DNA of 56,528 bases from an uncultured Sphingomonadales bacterium (GCA_937898525.1 CALCBC010000005.1:1-56528), one strand, 5' to 3'; shown: positions 25,942 to 36,973, numbered from the stretch's first letter. Made by a program: numbers and translations. Notes: generated by a model from the sequence alone, not told the origin.

Positions 25942-28383
25942 GTGTCCGCCGATCTTCCGATCCACGCCGTGCTGCCCGCGCTGCTCGCCGCCCTGCGCGA
26001 GCGCAATTCCGCGGTGCTCGTCGCTCCGCCTGGGGCCGGCAAGACGACCGCTGTCGCCCCGGCGCTGATCGGCGAACCGTGGTGCACCGGGCAGGTCGTG
26101 CTGCTGAGCCCGCGCCGCGTGGCTGCCCGGGCCGCGGCCGAGCGCATCGCCGAGCTGCTCGGCGAGCCGGTCGGGCGGCGAGTCGGTTACCTGACTCGGC
26201 TCGACAGCAAGCAGTCCGCCGAGACGCGCATTCTCGTCGTGACCGAGGCGATCTTCGTCAACCGCATCCTCGGCGACCAGGAGCTCGACGGGGTCTCGGC
26301 GGTGCTGTTCGACGAGGCGCACGAGCGGCATCTCGACAGCGACCTCGGCCTCGCGCTGGCGCTCGAGAGCCAGGCGGTGTTGCGCGAGGACCTGCGGCTG
26401 CTGGTGATGTCGGCGACGATCGACGGCGCGCGGTTTGCCCGGCTGATCGACCAAAATGGTCCTGGGGCGCCGATTATAGAAAGCGAGGGCAGGGCACATC
26501 CGCTGCGTATCGAGTGGCTCGGCAGCCGGCCGGAACTGCGCACCGACGAGGCGATGGCGGGCGCGGTCCTGAAGGCGTGGCGCGACGAGGAGGGCGATGT
26601 GCTCGCCTTCCTGCCCGGCGTCGGCGAGATCGAGCGCACGCGCGAGCGGCTGGCGGAACGTCTGCCCGGAGTGCCGATCGTGCCGTTGCACGGGCAGGTC
26701 GAGCCGGCTGCGCAACGCGCGGCGATCCGGCGCGACCCGCAAGGGCGCCGGCGCATCGTGCTGGCGACGAGCATCGCCGAGACCTCGATCACGCTCGACG
26801 GCGTCTCGGTCGTGGTCGACAGCGGGCTGTCGCGCCGCGCGGAGTTCGACGTCGCGGCCGGCCTGACGCAGCTCGTCACCGTCCGCGCGAGCCAGGCGGC
26901 CGCGGCCCAGCGCGCGGGCCGCGCCGCTCGGCAGGGGCCGGGCGTTGCCTACCGCCTGTGGGAGCAGGCCGCGCACGCCGGGCGCGAGCCGTTCGACCCG
27001 CCGGAAATCACCATCGCGGATCTCTCACCGCTGGTGCTCGCGCTCGCGCAGTGGGGCGTGACCGACCCGGCCTCGCTCGCCTGGCTCGATCCGCCACCCG
27101 CGGCAGCCATTTCGGCGGCGCGCGAGCGGCTAGCGAAGCTCGGCGCGCTCGACGGGGAAGGGCGGATCACCGATCGCGGCCGCAAGCTCGCCGCGCTGCC
27201 GATGGAGCCGTGGCAGGCAGCGATGCTGCTCTACGGCGCCGAGCACGGCGCAGCGGGCGACGCAGCAAAGCTCGCGCTGTTGCTGCAGGAACGCGGGCTC
27301 GGCGGGAAGGGCGAGGACCTCGCACAGCGGCTGACGCGGTGGAACGCGGATCGCTCGGCGCGGGCAGAGGCGTCGAGCAAGCTGGCCGAGAGGTGGGCCC
27401 ACAAAGCGAAAGCGCTCGGCAAGGCGCGGGGTGGGGGGATTCCGCCGCCCGGCATTCTCCTCGCCATGGCTCTGCCCGACAACCTCGCCCGGCGCCGCGA
27501 CACGTCGGGCGAGTCGTGGCTCTCGGCCGGGGGGCGCGGCTATTCGCTGGATCCGGCCTCGCCGCTCGCTTCGGCGGAGTGGCTCGCAATCGGCGATGCG
27601 CAGGGCCGGGCGCAGGCGGCGCGGATCACGGCGGCGCTGCCGCTGACGACTGCCGATGTCGAACAATGGCTCGGCGAGCGGATCGAGCGCCGTCCGGTGC
27701 TGCGCTGGACCGGCGAGCGGGTCGAGGCGCGGCTCGAGCGGCGGCTTGGCGCGATCACGCTGGCGAGTGGACCGGATCCGGCGCCCGACCCCGCGGCCAT
27801 GGTGGACATGCTTGTTGACAAGACTGTGGAAAAGCTCGGGAAACTGCTTCCGGAGGTGTTGATGGCGCGAGCGCGATACGCGGGGATCGAAGCGCTCGAC
27901 CCGGCGCGGCTGGCAGAAGAGGCGCGCGACTGGCTGGCGCCGCTGCTCGAGGGGCGGCGCGACCTCGACCTGCCGAAGGATGTGGTCGCCGAGGCGCTGC
28001 TGTCGCGGCTGTCGTGGGACGAGCGGCAGCGGCTCGACCGGCTGGCGCCGCGCGAGTTCGTCTCCCCCGCCGGCACGCATCATCCGATCGACTATGCGGG
28101 GGACGACGCCCCGAGCGTCGAGGTCCGCGTCCAGGCGCTGTTCGGGCTCGAACGCCACCCGATGATCGGCGGCACGCCGCTGCTGCTCAAGCTGACCAGC
28201 CCCGCCGGACGCCCGATCCAGGCGACGCGCGACCTGCCCGGGTTCTGGCGCGGCTCGTGGGCCGAGGTCCGGAAGGACATGAAGGGACGCTATCCGAAGC
28301 ACCGCTGGCCCGAGGAGCCGTGGGCCGAGCGCCCGAGCCTGAAGACGAAGAACGCGTTCGACGCCTCGGCGGGCTCGGCGTGA
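25942..28383 (+). CDS. hrpB: ATP-dependent helicase HrpB
   Basis: An 813-residue DEAH-box helicase. Motif I is APPGAGKTTAV (about 30-40), motif II is LFDEAHERHLDSDL (about 122-135), motif III is VMSATID, and motif VI includes AAAAQRAGRAARQGPG (about 315-330). A long C-terminal HrpB domain follows (about 480-810). The family's cell role is not settled; homologues are RNA helicases with roles in stress and motility. The start is GTG at 25942, as no ATG precedes the conserved N-terminus in frame. It is followed 44 bases later by the NDUFS4-like gene. Confidence 0.93.
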   Translation: MSADLPIHAVLPALLAALRERNSAVLVAPPGAGKTTAVAPALIGEPWCTGQVVLLSPRRVAARAAAERIAELLGEPVGRRVGYLTRLDSKQSAETRILVVTEAIFVNRILGDQELDGVSAVLFDEAHERHLDSDLGLALALESQAVLREDLRLLVMSATIDGARFARLIDQNGPGAPIIESEGRAHPLRIEWLGSRPELRTDEAMAGAVLKAWRDEEGDVLAFLPGVGEIERTRERLAERLPGVPIVPLHGQVEPAAQRAAIRRDPQGRRRIVLATSIAETSITLDGVSVVVDSGLSRRAEFDVAAGLTQLVTVRASQAAAAQRAGRAARQGPGVAYRLWEQAAHAGREPFDPPEITIADLSPLVLALAQWGVTDPASLAWLDPPPAAAISAARERLAKLGALDGEGRITDRGRKLAALPMEPWQAAMLLYGAEHGAAGDAAKLALLLQERGLGGKGEDLAQRLTRWNADRSARAEASSKLAERWAHKAKALGKARGGGIPPPGILLAMALPDNLARRRDTSGESWLSAGGRGYSLDPASPLASAEWLAIGDAQGRAQAARITAALPLTTADVEQWLGERIERRPVLRWTGERVEARLERRLGAITLASGPDPAPDPAAMVDMLVDKTVEKLGKLLPEVLMARARYAGIEALDPARLAEEARDWLAPLLEGRRDLDLPKDVVAEALLSRLSWDERQRLDRLAPREFVSPAGTHHPIDYAGDDAPSVEVRVQALFGLERHPMIGGTPLLLKLTSPAGRPIQATRDLPGFWRGSWAEVRKDMKGRYPKHRWPEEPWAERPSLKTKNAFDASAGSA

Positions 28384-28427
28384 GGGAGGTCTTGATTTCG
28401 TGCGGCAACCGAACGAAAGGCTCGGGC

Positions 28428-28706
28428 ATGCAGGCTCGCATCTTCCAGCGCCCCAAGAACGCCATGCAATCGGGCAAGGCGCTCACCGATCAGTGGATTC
28501 TCGACTTCGTCCCGGCGGAGGCCAAGAAGCCCGACCCGCTGATGGGCTGGGCGGGCAGCGGCGATACGCGCCAGCAGGTGCAATTGCGCTTCCCGTCGAA
28601 GGAGGCGGCGATCGCATACGCCGAGAAATACGGCATCGACGCGATCGTCCACGAAACCCCGCCGCGGCGGCTCAAGCTGCAGGCCTACGCGGACAATTTC
28701 CGCTGA
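28428..28706 (+). CDS. NADH dehydrogenase (complex I) accessory subunit, NDUFS4-like
   Basis: A 92-residue protein with the ETC complex I conserved region: ARIFQRPKNAMQSGKALTDQ, WILDFVPAEAKKPDPLMGW and a C-terminal NFR motif. This is the alphaproteobacterial and mitochondrial NDUFS4 (18 kDa) family, an accessory of respiratory complex I; the main nuo operon is not in the window. The ATG is preceded by GGCTCGGGC, a weak ribosome site. It is followed by a REP copy. Confidence 0.9.
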   Translation: MQARIFQRPKNAMQSGKALTDQWILDFVPAEAKKPDPLMGWAGSGDTRQQVQLRFPSKEAAIAYAEKYGIDAIVHETPPRRLKLQAYADNFR

Positions 28707-28708
28707 CC

Positions 28709-28740
28709 GGAAAAGAGGGACTGTCCCAGTTTTTTTGGCC
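28709..28740. repeat. Isolated REP-like palindrome
   Basis: CCGGAAAAGAGGGACTGTCC continues into a T-rich right arm; core GGGACTGTCCC at 28717-28727. It is the same element as the five copies around the transposase at 5367-6019, about 22 kb away, and lies 10 bases after the NDUFS4-like gene, where it could also serve as a terminator. Confidence 0.85.
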
Positions 28741-28745
28741 AGCGC

Positions 28746-28837
28746 CATCCCGGCGTGAGCCGGGACCGCATGCGCCGCGACTGCGGCACGCGCCACCAGG
28801 GCTGCGACGGGACGAGGTCCCGGCTTTCGCCGGGATG
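28746..28837. repeat. Pair of facing hairpin repeats
   Basis: Two copies of a hairpin with stem CCCGGC/GCCGGG (28746-28767 with loop GTGA; 28816-28837 with loop TTTC) face each other about 48 bases apart. Each 22-base copy matches the other in inverse apart from the loop. This GTCATCCCGGCGAAAGCCGGG-type element is a familiar dispersed repeat in alphaproteobacteria. The pair sits between a REP copy and the SRP RNA gene. Confidence 0.8.
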
Positions 28838-28883
28838 ACGGGGGTGTTGAATAAGTCGCCGGACGCGGCCATATGCCCGCCCG

Positions 28884-28973
28884 GGAGTCGGGCGGACGTT
28901 CGCGTCCGCCAACCTGGTCAGGTCCGGAAGGAAGCAGCCATAACGGATGGCAGCGGGTCGCCCGGCTCCTTTT
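28884..28973 (+). ncRNA. ffs: Signal recognition particle RNA (4.5S, small bacterial type)
   Basis: The conserved SRP apical domain is present: CTGGTCAGGTCCGGAAGG, then AAGCAGCCATAACGG (about 28914-28945). GGAGTCGGGC (28884-28893) pairs with GCCCGGCTCC (28960-28969) to form the base helix, and a T-rich end follows. Length about 90 bases, right for the small Ffs RNA that binds Ffh. It lies just upstream of dnaX, an arrangement known in alphaproteobacteria. Confidence 0.93.
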
Positions 28974-29025
28974 CTCCATGATTGTTGCCATGACATTCCC
29001 GGGCTGAGCCCCTACTTTCGCACGC

Positions 29026-30825
29026 ATGGGTGATTCAGGCGACATGTTCGGTGGCGAGCCCGCCGGGGGCGAGGCCGAAGAGGCCAAGCCGAGCGCTGCC
29101 GAGCTCGAGGCCGCCGGCCAGTCGGCGTTGTTCGGCGCACCGCCTGCGGCACCGCCCCAACGGACGGCACCCGAACCTGCCCCGGGCCCGCTCCAGGACC
29201 GCTCCGAGGCCGCTCCAGCCCCGGCGCAGCCCTATCGCGTGCTCGCCCGCAAGTACCGTCCGCAGACCTTCGCCGAGCTTATCGGCCAGGAGCCGATGGT
29301 GCGCACGCTGGCCAACGCCATCGAGCGCGAGCGGCTGGCGCACGCGTTCCTGATGACCGGCGTGCGCGGGGTCGGCAAGACCTCGACCGCGCGGCTGATC
29401 GCCAAGGCGCTCAACTGCATCGGGCCCGACGGCAAGGGCGGGCCGACGATCGAGCCGTGCGGCGTGTGCGAGCCGTGCGTGGCGATCGCCGAAGGCCGCC
29501 ACATCGACGTCATCGAGATGGACGCCGCGAGTCATACCGGCGTCGACGACGTTCGCGAGATCATCGAAGCGGTGCGCTACGCCGCGGTCTCGGCGCGCTA
29601 CAAGATCTACATCATCGACGAGGTCCACATGCTCTCGCGCAACGCGTTCAACGCGTTGCTCAAGACGCTCGAGGAACCGCCGGCGCACGTGAAGTTCCTG
29701 TTCGCGACGACCGAGGTCGACAAGCTGCCGGTTACCGTTCTGAGCCGCTGCCAGCGGTTCGACCTGCGGCGCATCCCGACGCCGATGCTCAAGGAGCACT
29801 TCGCCGGCATCTGCCGGCAGGAGAGCGTCGAGGCCGAGGACGAGGCGCTGTACATGATTGCCTCGGCGGCCGAAGGCTCGGTGCGCGATGGCCTGTCGAT
29901 CCTCGACCAGGCGATCGCCCATGCGGATCTCGATGCCGACGGCAAGGTTACGGCCGCGCGGGTGCGCGACATGCTCGGCCTCGCCGACAAGACCGCACTG
30001 CGCCGGCTGTTCGCGGCGCTGCTCGAGGCTGACCCTTCGGCGATGCTCGACGAGGTCGAGCGGCACTACGCGCTCGGAGTAGAGCCGCTCGCGCTGATCC
30101 GCTCGCTGATGGAGCTGACCCACCGCATCGCAGTGACCCAGATCGGCCGCGCGGGCGCCGACGCGCCTTCGGCCGAGGAACGGCAGGCGATCGAGGAGTG
30201 GGCCGGTCGGCTCTCGGTCGGGCAGGTGCACCGGCTATGGCAGCTGCTGCTCAAGGGGCACGAGGAAGTGCGCGGCGCGCCTGACCCGCTGGTTGCGGCG
30301 CAGATGGCGTTGTTGCGCGTGCTGCACGCCGCCGACCTGCCCGATCCGGGCAGGCTGGCCGAAGAACTCCGCCGACTGGCGGCTAGCGCGCCGGCTTCGT
30401 CCGATGCCTCGTCAGCGGCCGCGCCCGCGCCGACTGCGCAGGTCGACTGGCGCGAGCTGTGCGAGCAGGTCGACCGCGCGGGCATGCTGCGCGTCGCCGG
30501 GACGATGCGCGACTGGGTGCGCGTGATCGATCTCGCGCCGGGCCGGCTGGTTTACGCGCTCGCGCCGGGCATCGCCGACGATCCCGGTCCCGAGCTGCGC
30601 GACGCGCTGCTCAAGGCGACCGGCGAGCGCTGGCAAGTCGAGCGGGGCGCGGGCGAGGGCGCCCCGACGCTTCGCGAGCAGGCCGAAGCGGCGAAGGCGG
30701 CCGAGGCCGAGCGCATTCGCAGCCATCCGCTGGTCGAGGCGGCCTTCGCCGCCTTCCCCGGCGCCGAGATCGTCGAGGACGCCGACGCGCCACGCGGCGA
30801 ACGCCACTGGAATAACCGAGCCTGA
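29026..30825 (+). CDS. dnaX: DNA polymerase III subunit gamma/tau
   Basis: A 599-residue clamp-loader protein. After a Pro/Ala-rich leader (1-65), the conserved core begins at YRVLARKYRPQTFAELIGQE. Walker A is GVRGVGKTST (about 110-119), the zinc-binding CGVCEPC is near 146-152, Walker B/DEVH is YIIDEVHMLSRNAF, and the sensor TLEEPPAHVKFLFATTE follows. The C-terminal tau region binds polymerase and helicase. Twelve bases before ybaB. ATG 29026 is taken; the leader is weakly conserved. Confidence 0.96.
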   Translation: MGDSGDMFGGEPAGGEAEEAKPSAAELEAAGQSALFGAPPAAPPQRTAPEPAPGPLQDRSEAAPAPAQPYRVLARKYRPQTFAELIGQEPMVRTLANAIERERLAHAFLMTGVRGVGKTSTARLIAKALNCIGPDGKGGPTIEPCGVCEPCVAIAEGRHIDVIEMDAASHTGVDDVREIIEAVRYAAVSARYKIYIIDEVHMLSRNAFNALLKTLEEPPAHVKFLFATTEVDKLPVTVLSRCQRFDLRRIPTPMLKEHFAGICRQESVEAEDEALYMIASAAEGSVRDGLSILDQAIAHADLDADGKVTAARVRDMLGLADKTALRRLFAALLEADPSAMLDEVERHYALGVEPLALIRSLMELTHRIAVTQIGRAGADAPSAEERQAIEEWAGRLSVGQVHRLWQLLLKGHEEVRGAPDPLVAAQMALLRVLHAADLPDPGRLAEELRRLAASAPASSDASSAAAPAPTAQVDWRELCEQVDRAGMLRVAGTMRDWVRVIDLAPGRLVYALAPGIADDPGPELRDALLKATGERWQVERGAGEGAPTLREQAEAAKAAEAERIRSHPLVEAAFAAFPGAEIVEDADAPRGERHWNNRA

Positions 30826-30837
30826 GGACTTTTTGCC

Positions 30838-31176
30838 ATGGATATGAACGAGATGATGAGGAAGGCCCAGGAGGCCGCCGAGATCATCCAGAAGCAGATG
30901 GGCGAGGCGCAGGCCAAGCTCGATTCGCTTGAGGTCGAAGGCGTTGCCGGCGGCGGACTGGTCAGAATCCGCTGCACGGCCAAGGGCCGCATTCTCGGCG
31001 TGTCGATCGACGACAGCCTGATCGTGCCGTCGGAGAAGCAGATCCTCGAGGACCTCGTCACCGCGGCGTTCAACGACGCGCGGACCAAGGCCGACCAGGC
31101 CGCGAGCCGCGAGATGCAAGCGATCCAGCAGAACATGGGCTTGCCGCCGGGTTTCAACATTCCCGGGATGGGCTAG
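30838..31176 (+). CDS. YbaB/EbfC-family nucleoid-associated protein
   Basis: A 112-residue DNA-binding protein with the family layout: an N-terminal amphipathic helix (MNEMMRKAQEAAEIIQKQMG), a beta sheet (VEGVAGGGLVRIRCTAKGR) and a C-terminal helical tail ending in GMG. It is usually encoded between dnaX and recR; recR is not next here. Co-transcribed with dnaX (12-base gap). Confidence 0.92.
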   Translation: MDMNEMMRKAQEAAEIIQKQMGEAQAKLDSLEVEGVAGGGLVRIRCTAKGRILGVSIDDSLIVPSEKQILEDLVTAAFNDARTKADQAASREMQAIQQNMGLPPGFNIPGMG

Positions 31177-31268
31177 GCGTCCACGGTCCCGTTGCGGTCG
31201 CCCATCCTGCGGGAAATGCGGCGGCTTGCGTGCGTTGCCTGACCAGGAAGCAGCGCGCGGAGAACGCC

Positions 31269-31493
31269 ATGGCGATCGAAATCATCGCCCGCAAGGACGG
31301 GCCCTACCTCGTGACCGGAGACCTGAGCCAGCTCGAGCTGCGCGACGGCGACGGCAATCTCTACGACCTGGAGGGCAAGCACCGGGTCTTCCTGTGCCGC
31401 TGCGGCGGCTCGACTACCAAGCCGTTCTGCGACGGCACGCACGGCAAGCTCGGTTTCCGCGCGGCCGAAGCGGCGGTCGCCGCGGAGGGCTGA
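31269..31493 (+). CDS. CDGSH iron-sulfur domain protein
   Basis: A 74-residue protein with a C-terminal CDGSH domain: Cys43, Cys45, Cys54 and His58 (CRCGGSTTKPFCDGTH), the 3Cys-1His [2Fe-2S] ligand set. The N-terminal half has a small beta domain (GPYLVTGDLSQLELRDGDG). Bacterial CDGSH proteins carry redox-labile clusters; the partner is unknown. Ninety-two bases separate it from ybaB, so co-transcription is possible but not certain. Confidence 0.92.
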   Translation: MAIEIIARKDGPYLVTGDLSQLELRDGDGNLYDLEGKHRVFLCRCGGSTTKPFCDGTHGKLGFRAAEAAVAAEG

Positions 31494-31552
31494 GCGCCGG
31501 AGGGGCGCTTCGCCTCTCCGCGGGGGCGGAGCCGACCCCGTCCGGCAGCCGG

Positions 31553-32050
31553 TCAGTCGAGCGGGCTCTGGTCCTGGCAGCTTGTATAGACGCGGGCGAT
31601 CGCGTCGCGGGCGCCGCCGACATCGAACTCGGCCTCGACGTAGCGCGCGCGCTCGGGGTTCATGCGGATGTGGACCTTGGTCGAGTCGGCGAGTTCCCTG
31701 AGGAAGCGGGTCAGGGCGATCGTCGGCTTCTGGTCGATCGCGACCACCGAGTTCTCGTAGTAGCGCCAGCGGTCTTCGATCGGCGGGTCGCTGTCGAAGC
31801 GCAGCTCGAGCGCGCGCGTGACGAAGCGGGTGTTGGTCGGCGGTACCAGCTTCTCGGGAGTGACCACCACCGCGAAGACCTCGCCCTTGCCGGGCTTGTC
31901 GCACTTGAGGATCAGCTGGGCGCCACGGGAGTTGACGACGCCAGCCTGCAGCGTGCCGCCCTCGGGCTCATAATACTGCCAGGCACTGTCCTGATCCTGT
32001 GCGGCCGCCGGAGCGGCAACGAGCGCGGCGGCGATCATCCAATAACGCAT
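31553..32050 (-). CDS. Secreted protein of unknown function
   Basis: A 165-residue protein with a signal peptide (MRYWMIAAALVAAPAAA) and a mature beta-rich domain (WQYYEPEGGTLQAGVVNSRG, KCDKPGKGEVFAVVV) ending ARVYTSCQDQSPLD, with two Cys. Sequence pattern resembles periplasmic proteins of the IalB/TagO-like type, but I do not assign it. AGGGGAGAGGA is a strong ribosome site. Divergent from lon. Confidence 0.75.
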   Translation of the reverse strand: MRYWMIAAALVAAPAAAQDQDSAWQYYEPEGGTLQAGVVNSRGAQLILKCDKPGKGEVFAVVVTPEKLVPPTNTRFVTRALELRFDSDPPIEDRWRYYENSVVAIDQKPTIALTRFLRELADSTKVHIRMNPERARYVEAEFDVGGARDAIARVYTSCQDQSPLD

Positions 32051-32180
32051 TCCTCTCCCCTCGAACTGCGGGTGACGGCTCATGACCGACCGCAGTCGAG
32101 ACTATCGCCTTGAAAGTGGCTGAGCAACCGCAGCGAACTGTGCTCGGAGTCCGCGATCCACAGCTCGCGGCGCACCGCCA

Positions 32181-32208
32181 TTGCGACGCGCGGAAACGGG
32201 CCCCATAT
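32181..32208 (+). promoter_or_regulatory. Candidate heat-shock (sigma-32) promoter of lon
   Basis: CCCCATAT at 32201-32208 matches the sigma-32 -10 consensus. TTGCGA (32181-32186) is a weak -35, 14 bases upstream. Sigma-32 control of lon is established in other proteobacteria. A CTTGAAA (32109-32115) lies too far upstream to be the matching -35. Confidence 0.42.
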
Positions 32209-32276
32209 TCACGGCAAGGATCTGACGCCGCTCCGCAAGGATCGCGGCCTCGCGACAAACGGACGAAATTCAACCG

Positions 32277-34667
<2,391 letters not shown>

Positions 34668-34821
34668 GCCCGGGCAGTCGGGTACGCTGCATCGCAGCGA
34701 CTCGGCGCCGCGCTCAGCGGAGCCCCCGAGCGTTCGGCCGGGCGGCCGCTCGAGGCAGCGCGAATTTGGTCGCGGCAGGTGCTCGGAATGCCCTCGGAAG
34801 CGCGCGATTCGGCGGCTTTGG

Positions 34822-34850
34822 CTTTGACACCGGCGGCAAAACTCGCTCAA
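34822..34850 (+). promoter_or_regulatory. Candidate promoter of hupB
   Basis: TTGACA at 34822-34827, a perfect -35, and TCAATT at 34845-34850 are 17 bases apart, about 65 bases before the HU start. The strong -35 suits a highly expressed gene; the -10 is weak. The rest of the lon-hupB intergenic region (34668-34914) shows nothing else definite. Confidence 0.5.
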
Positions 34851-34914
34851 TTCCCGGGCATGGCGAGGCGATTCATGGGTCTCGGTCAACACAAGTGAGG
34901 GGGTGTTTCAGAAC

Positions 34915-35187
34915 ATGAACAAGAACGAGCTGATCGGTGCCGTCGCAGAAGCCAGCGGCCTCTCGCGCAGCGATGCGACGAAGGCGGTCGAAGGCGTGTT
35001 CGACACGATCACCAGCGCGTTGTCCAAGGGCGACGAAGTTCGCCTCGTTGGGTTCGGCACCTTCTCGGTGACCAAGCGCAAGGCCTCGACCGGCCGCAAT
35101 CCGCGCACCGGCGCTCCGATGACGATCAAGGCCTCGACCCAGCCGAAGTTCAAAGCGGGCAAGGGTCTGAAGGACTCGTGCAACTGA
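34915..35187 (+). CDS. hupB: HU-family DNA-binding protein
   Basis: A 90-residue protein with the HU fold: MNKNELIGAVAEASGLSRSD, VEGVFDTITSALSKGDEVRL, the GFGTFSVTKRKASTGRNPRTG arm (DNA-inserting Pro), and the C-terminal FKAGKGLKD. It bends DNA non-specifically in the nucleoid. The lon-hup order is widely conserved. A strong terminator follows at 35232. Confidence 0.96.
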   Translation: MNKNELIGAVAEASGLSRSDATKAVEGVFDTITSALSKGDEVRLVGFGTFSVTKRKASTGRNPRTGAPMTIKASTQPKFKAGKGLKDSCN

Positions 35188-35231
35188 TTTCGTGATCGGC
35201 TGCGGCCCGATCGGGGGCCGCGCGCCGAAAG

Positions 35232-35266
35232 AGAAGGGCCGCTCCCGGTCGCGGGGCGGCCCTTCT
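35232..35266. terminator. Intrinsic terminator after hupB, bidirectional
   Basis: Arms AGAAGGGCCGC (35232-35242) and GCGGCCCTTCT (35256-35266) form an 11-base-pair stem. T- and A-rich ends at each side are short. It ends hupB on the plus strand and, on the minus strand, the convergent lipoprotein gene whose stop is at 35289. Confidence 0.75.
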
Positions 35267-35288
35267 GCTTGCCGGAACGGAGCGCTCC

Positions 35289-36155
35289 TCAACCGCCGAG
35301 CTGGATGAGCGCCATCGGTGCCGTGTCGGTCCGCCGGTTGATTCGCCATTCGAGTACCTGCCCTTCCGCCGACGTGCACGGCCCCTCGTCGGTGTTGTTG
35401 GCGAGGATCGACCCATCGGTGACGATGCGGAAGGTTCCGTTCATCTCGGGGATCGCGGAGAACTCGGAGCCTTCGGAGGCCGCCGCTGCCCCGAGCGCGG
35501 CCAGTTCGGGCATTCCCTGGAACGGGTTCGATCCACCCTGCGTCGAGAAGCCGGGCGCCTCGATGCGGACCGTGCGGCCCTGCCTGGCGTTGGCGATGAC
35601 GAAGGCGTTGGCCAGCGGGAAGCGTTCGATCGTCGGGAATGCGAAGTCGTGCCCGAACCGGCTGGTGATCGAGAAGTCGACCACGAACAGCCCGTCGCCG
35701 CGATACTCGACCTGTTTCCAGCCTTCCTGACGCCGCAGGCGCGTGACCAGCTCCTCGGCCGCCTGGGGACTCGCCGGATCGATGCCGCCGAGCAACCGGC
35801 GCATCGATTCCGCGTCACGCTCGGCGCGCGCCCTGCGGTCCTCGGCCTCCGCCTCCCACGCCTCGCGCTGCTCGGCGACCTCCTCGGCCGTACATTCGCG
35901 GTCGTTGTAGTCCTCGTCCCAGCAGGCCGCGGCGATGAATTCCTCGTCCTGTTCGGTTTCCCTCGCCATGTCGGCGAGCTTGCTCAGGGCGAGCAGGTGA
36001 ATCTCGCCCTGATAGCTGAAGGTGAACCTGCCGTCGCGTCGCAAGTCGAGCGTCGATTCGAACGACCCGGGCCAGAGGACGCAAGCGGACAGCGCCACAC
36101 TTGCGGCCACGACGACGGCTGCGGCGGCCATCCGCCAGCGCGCGAACATTGCCAT
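35289..36155 (-). CDS. Lipoprotein of unknown function
   Basis: A 288-residue protein with an N-terminal hydrophobic segment and lipobox VALSAC (Cys about 27), so it is anchored to a membrane. The mature part has LDLRRDGRFTFSYQGEIHLLALSKL, a Glu/Arg-rich helical segment (about 85-125) with two Cys, and a C-terminal beta domain (FRIVTDGSILANNTDEGPCTS, then QVLEWRINRRTDTAPMALIQLGG). AGGAGGGGGG, a very strong ribosome site, precedes the ATG at 36155. No family was recognised. Convergent with hupB; downstream of the methyltransferase gene by 26 bases. Confidence 0.75.
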   Translation of the reverse strand: MAMFARWRMAAAAVVVAASVALSACVLWPGSFESTLDLRRDGRFTFSYQGEIHLLALSKLADMARETEQDEEFIAAACWDEDYNDRECTAEEVAEQREAWEAEAEDRRARAERDAESMRRLLGGIDPASPQAAEELVTRLRRQEGWKQVEYRGDGLFVVDFSITSRFGHDFAFPTIERFPLANAFVIANARQGRTVRIEAPGFSTQGGSNPFQGMPELAALGAAAASEGSEFSAIPEMNGTFRIVTDGSILANNTDEGPCTSAEGQVLEWRINRRTDTAPMALIQLGG

Positions 36156-36181
36156 CGATACCCCCCTCCTGAATGCCCCTG

Positions 36182-36973
36182 TCAGTTCCTCGTCGCCACC
36201 GCGTAGAGCGCGATCGCCGCCGCGTTGGAGACGTTGAGGCTCTCCATAGCATCGCTGATCGGCAGGCGCGCCAGCGCATCGCAGTGCGCGGCGATATTGT
36301 GCCGCATCCCTTCGCCCTCGGCGCCGAGCACGAGCGCAACAGGCCCGGCGGGCAGTGCTTCCGCCAGGCTCGCCTCGGCCTCCCCGGCGAGCCCGATGCG
36401 CCAGTAGCCGGCCTCCGCGATCTCCTCGAGCGCGCGGGCGAGGTTGACCACGCGGACCCACGGCACGATTTCGAGCGCGCCCGAGGCAGATTTGGCGACC
36501 ACGCCGCCTTCGGGCGGGGCATGTCGATCCTGGGTGACCAGCGCTGCGGCATCGAAGGCCGCGCACGAGCGCAGGATGGCGCCGACGTTGTGCGGGTCGG
36601 TCACCTGGTCCAGCACGACCAGCGGGCGGTGCGGATCGCTGTCGAGGACGTCGGCGAGGTGCAGGTCGTCGAGTGGCATGCACTCGAGCACAAGTCCCTG
36701 ATGCGGCGCGTCGCGCGCGACCAGCCGGGCGAGGTCGGCGCCGTCGGCATACTCGACCGGGAAGTCCGGCGGCAGCTCCCCGTCAAGAGAGGCGATGCCT
36801 TCACGCGTGGCCCACAGCTTGCGATGGCGGCGGGCCGAGTTCTTCAGCGCGGCCTCGACCGCGTGGCGGCCCCACAGCCGCACCGCGCCCTGCGATGCGC
36901 GGCCCGAGCCGCGACCGCCCTGCATGCGCCCGGCGCGTCCGCGCAGGTTCCGCTTCTCGTCTCGCTTCGCCAT
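36182..36973 (-). CDS. rlmB: TrmH-family rRNA 2'-O-methyltransferase (RlmB-like)
   Basis: A 263-residue SPOUT enzyme. A basic leader (1-27) is followed by the substrate-binding domain from LWGRHAVEAALKN. The knotted SAM domain has PLVVLDQVTDPHNVGAILRS (motif 1), LVLGAEGEGMRHNI (motif 2) and ISDAMESLNVSNAAAIALYA (motif 3). It methylates G2251-equivalent in 23S rRNA in RlmB; TrmH relatives act on tRNA, so the exact target is not certain. It lies upstream of the lipoprotein gene, probably in one transcript. Confidence 0.9.
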   Translation of the reverse strand: MAKRDEKRNLRGRAGRMQGGRGSGRASQGAVRLWGRHAVEAALKNSARRHRKLWATREGIASLDGELPPDFPVEYADGADLARLVARDAPHQGLVLECMPLDDLHLADVLDSDPHRPLVVLDQVTDPHNVGAILRSCAAFDAAALVTQDRHAPPEGGVVAKSASGALEIVPWVRVVNLARALEEIAEAGYWRIGLAGEAEASLAEALPAGPVALVLGAEGEGMRHNIAAHCDALARLPISDAMESLNVSNAAAIALYAVATRN

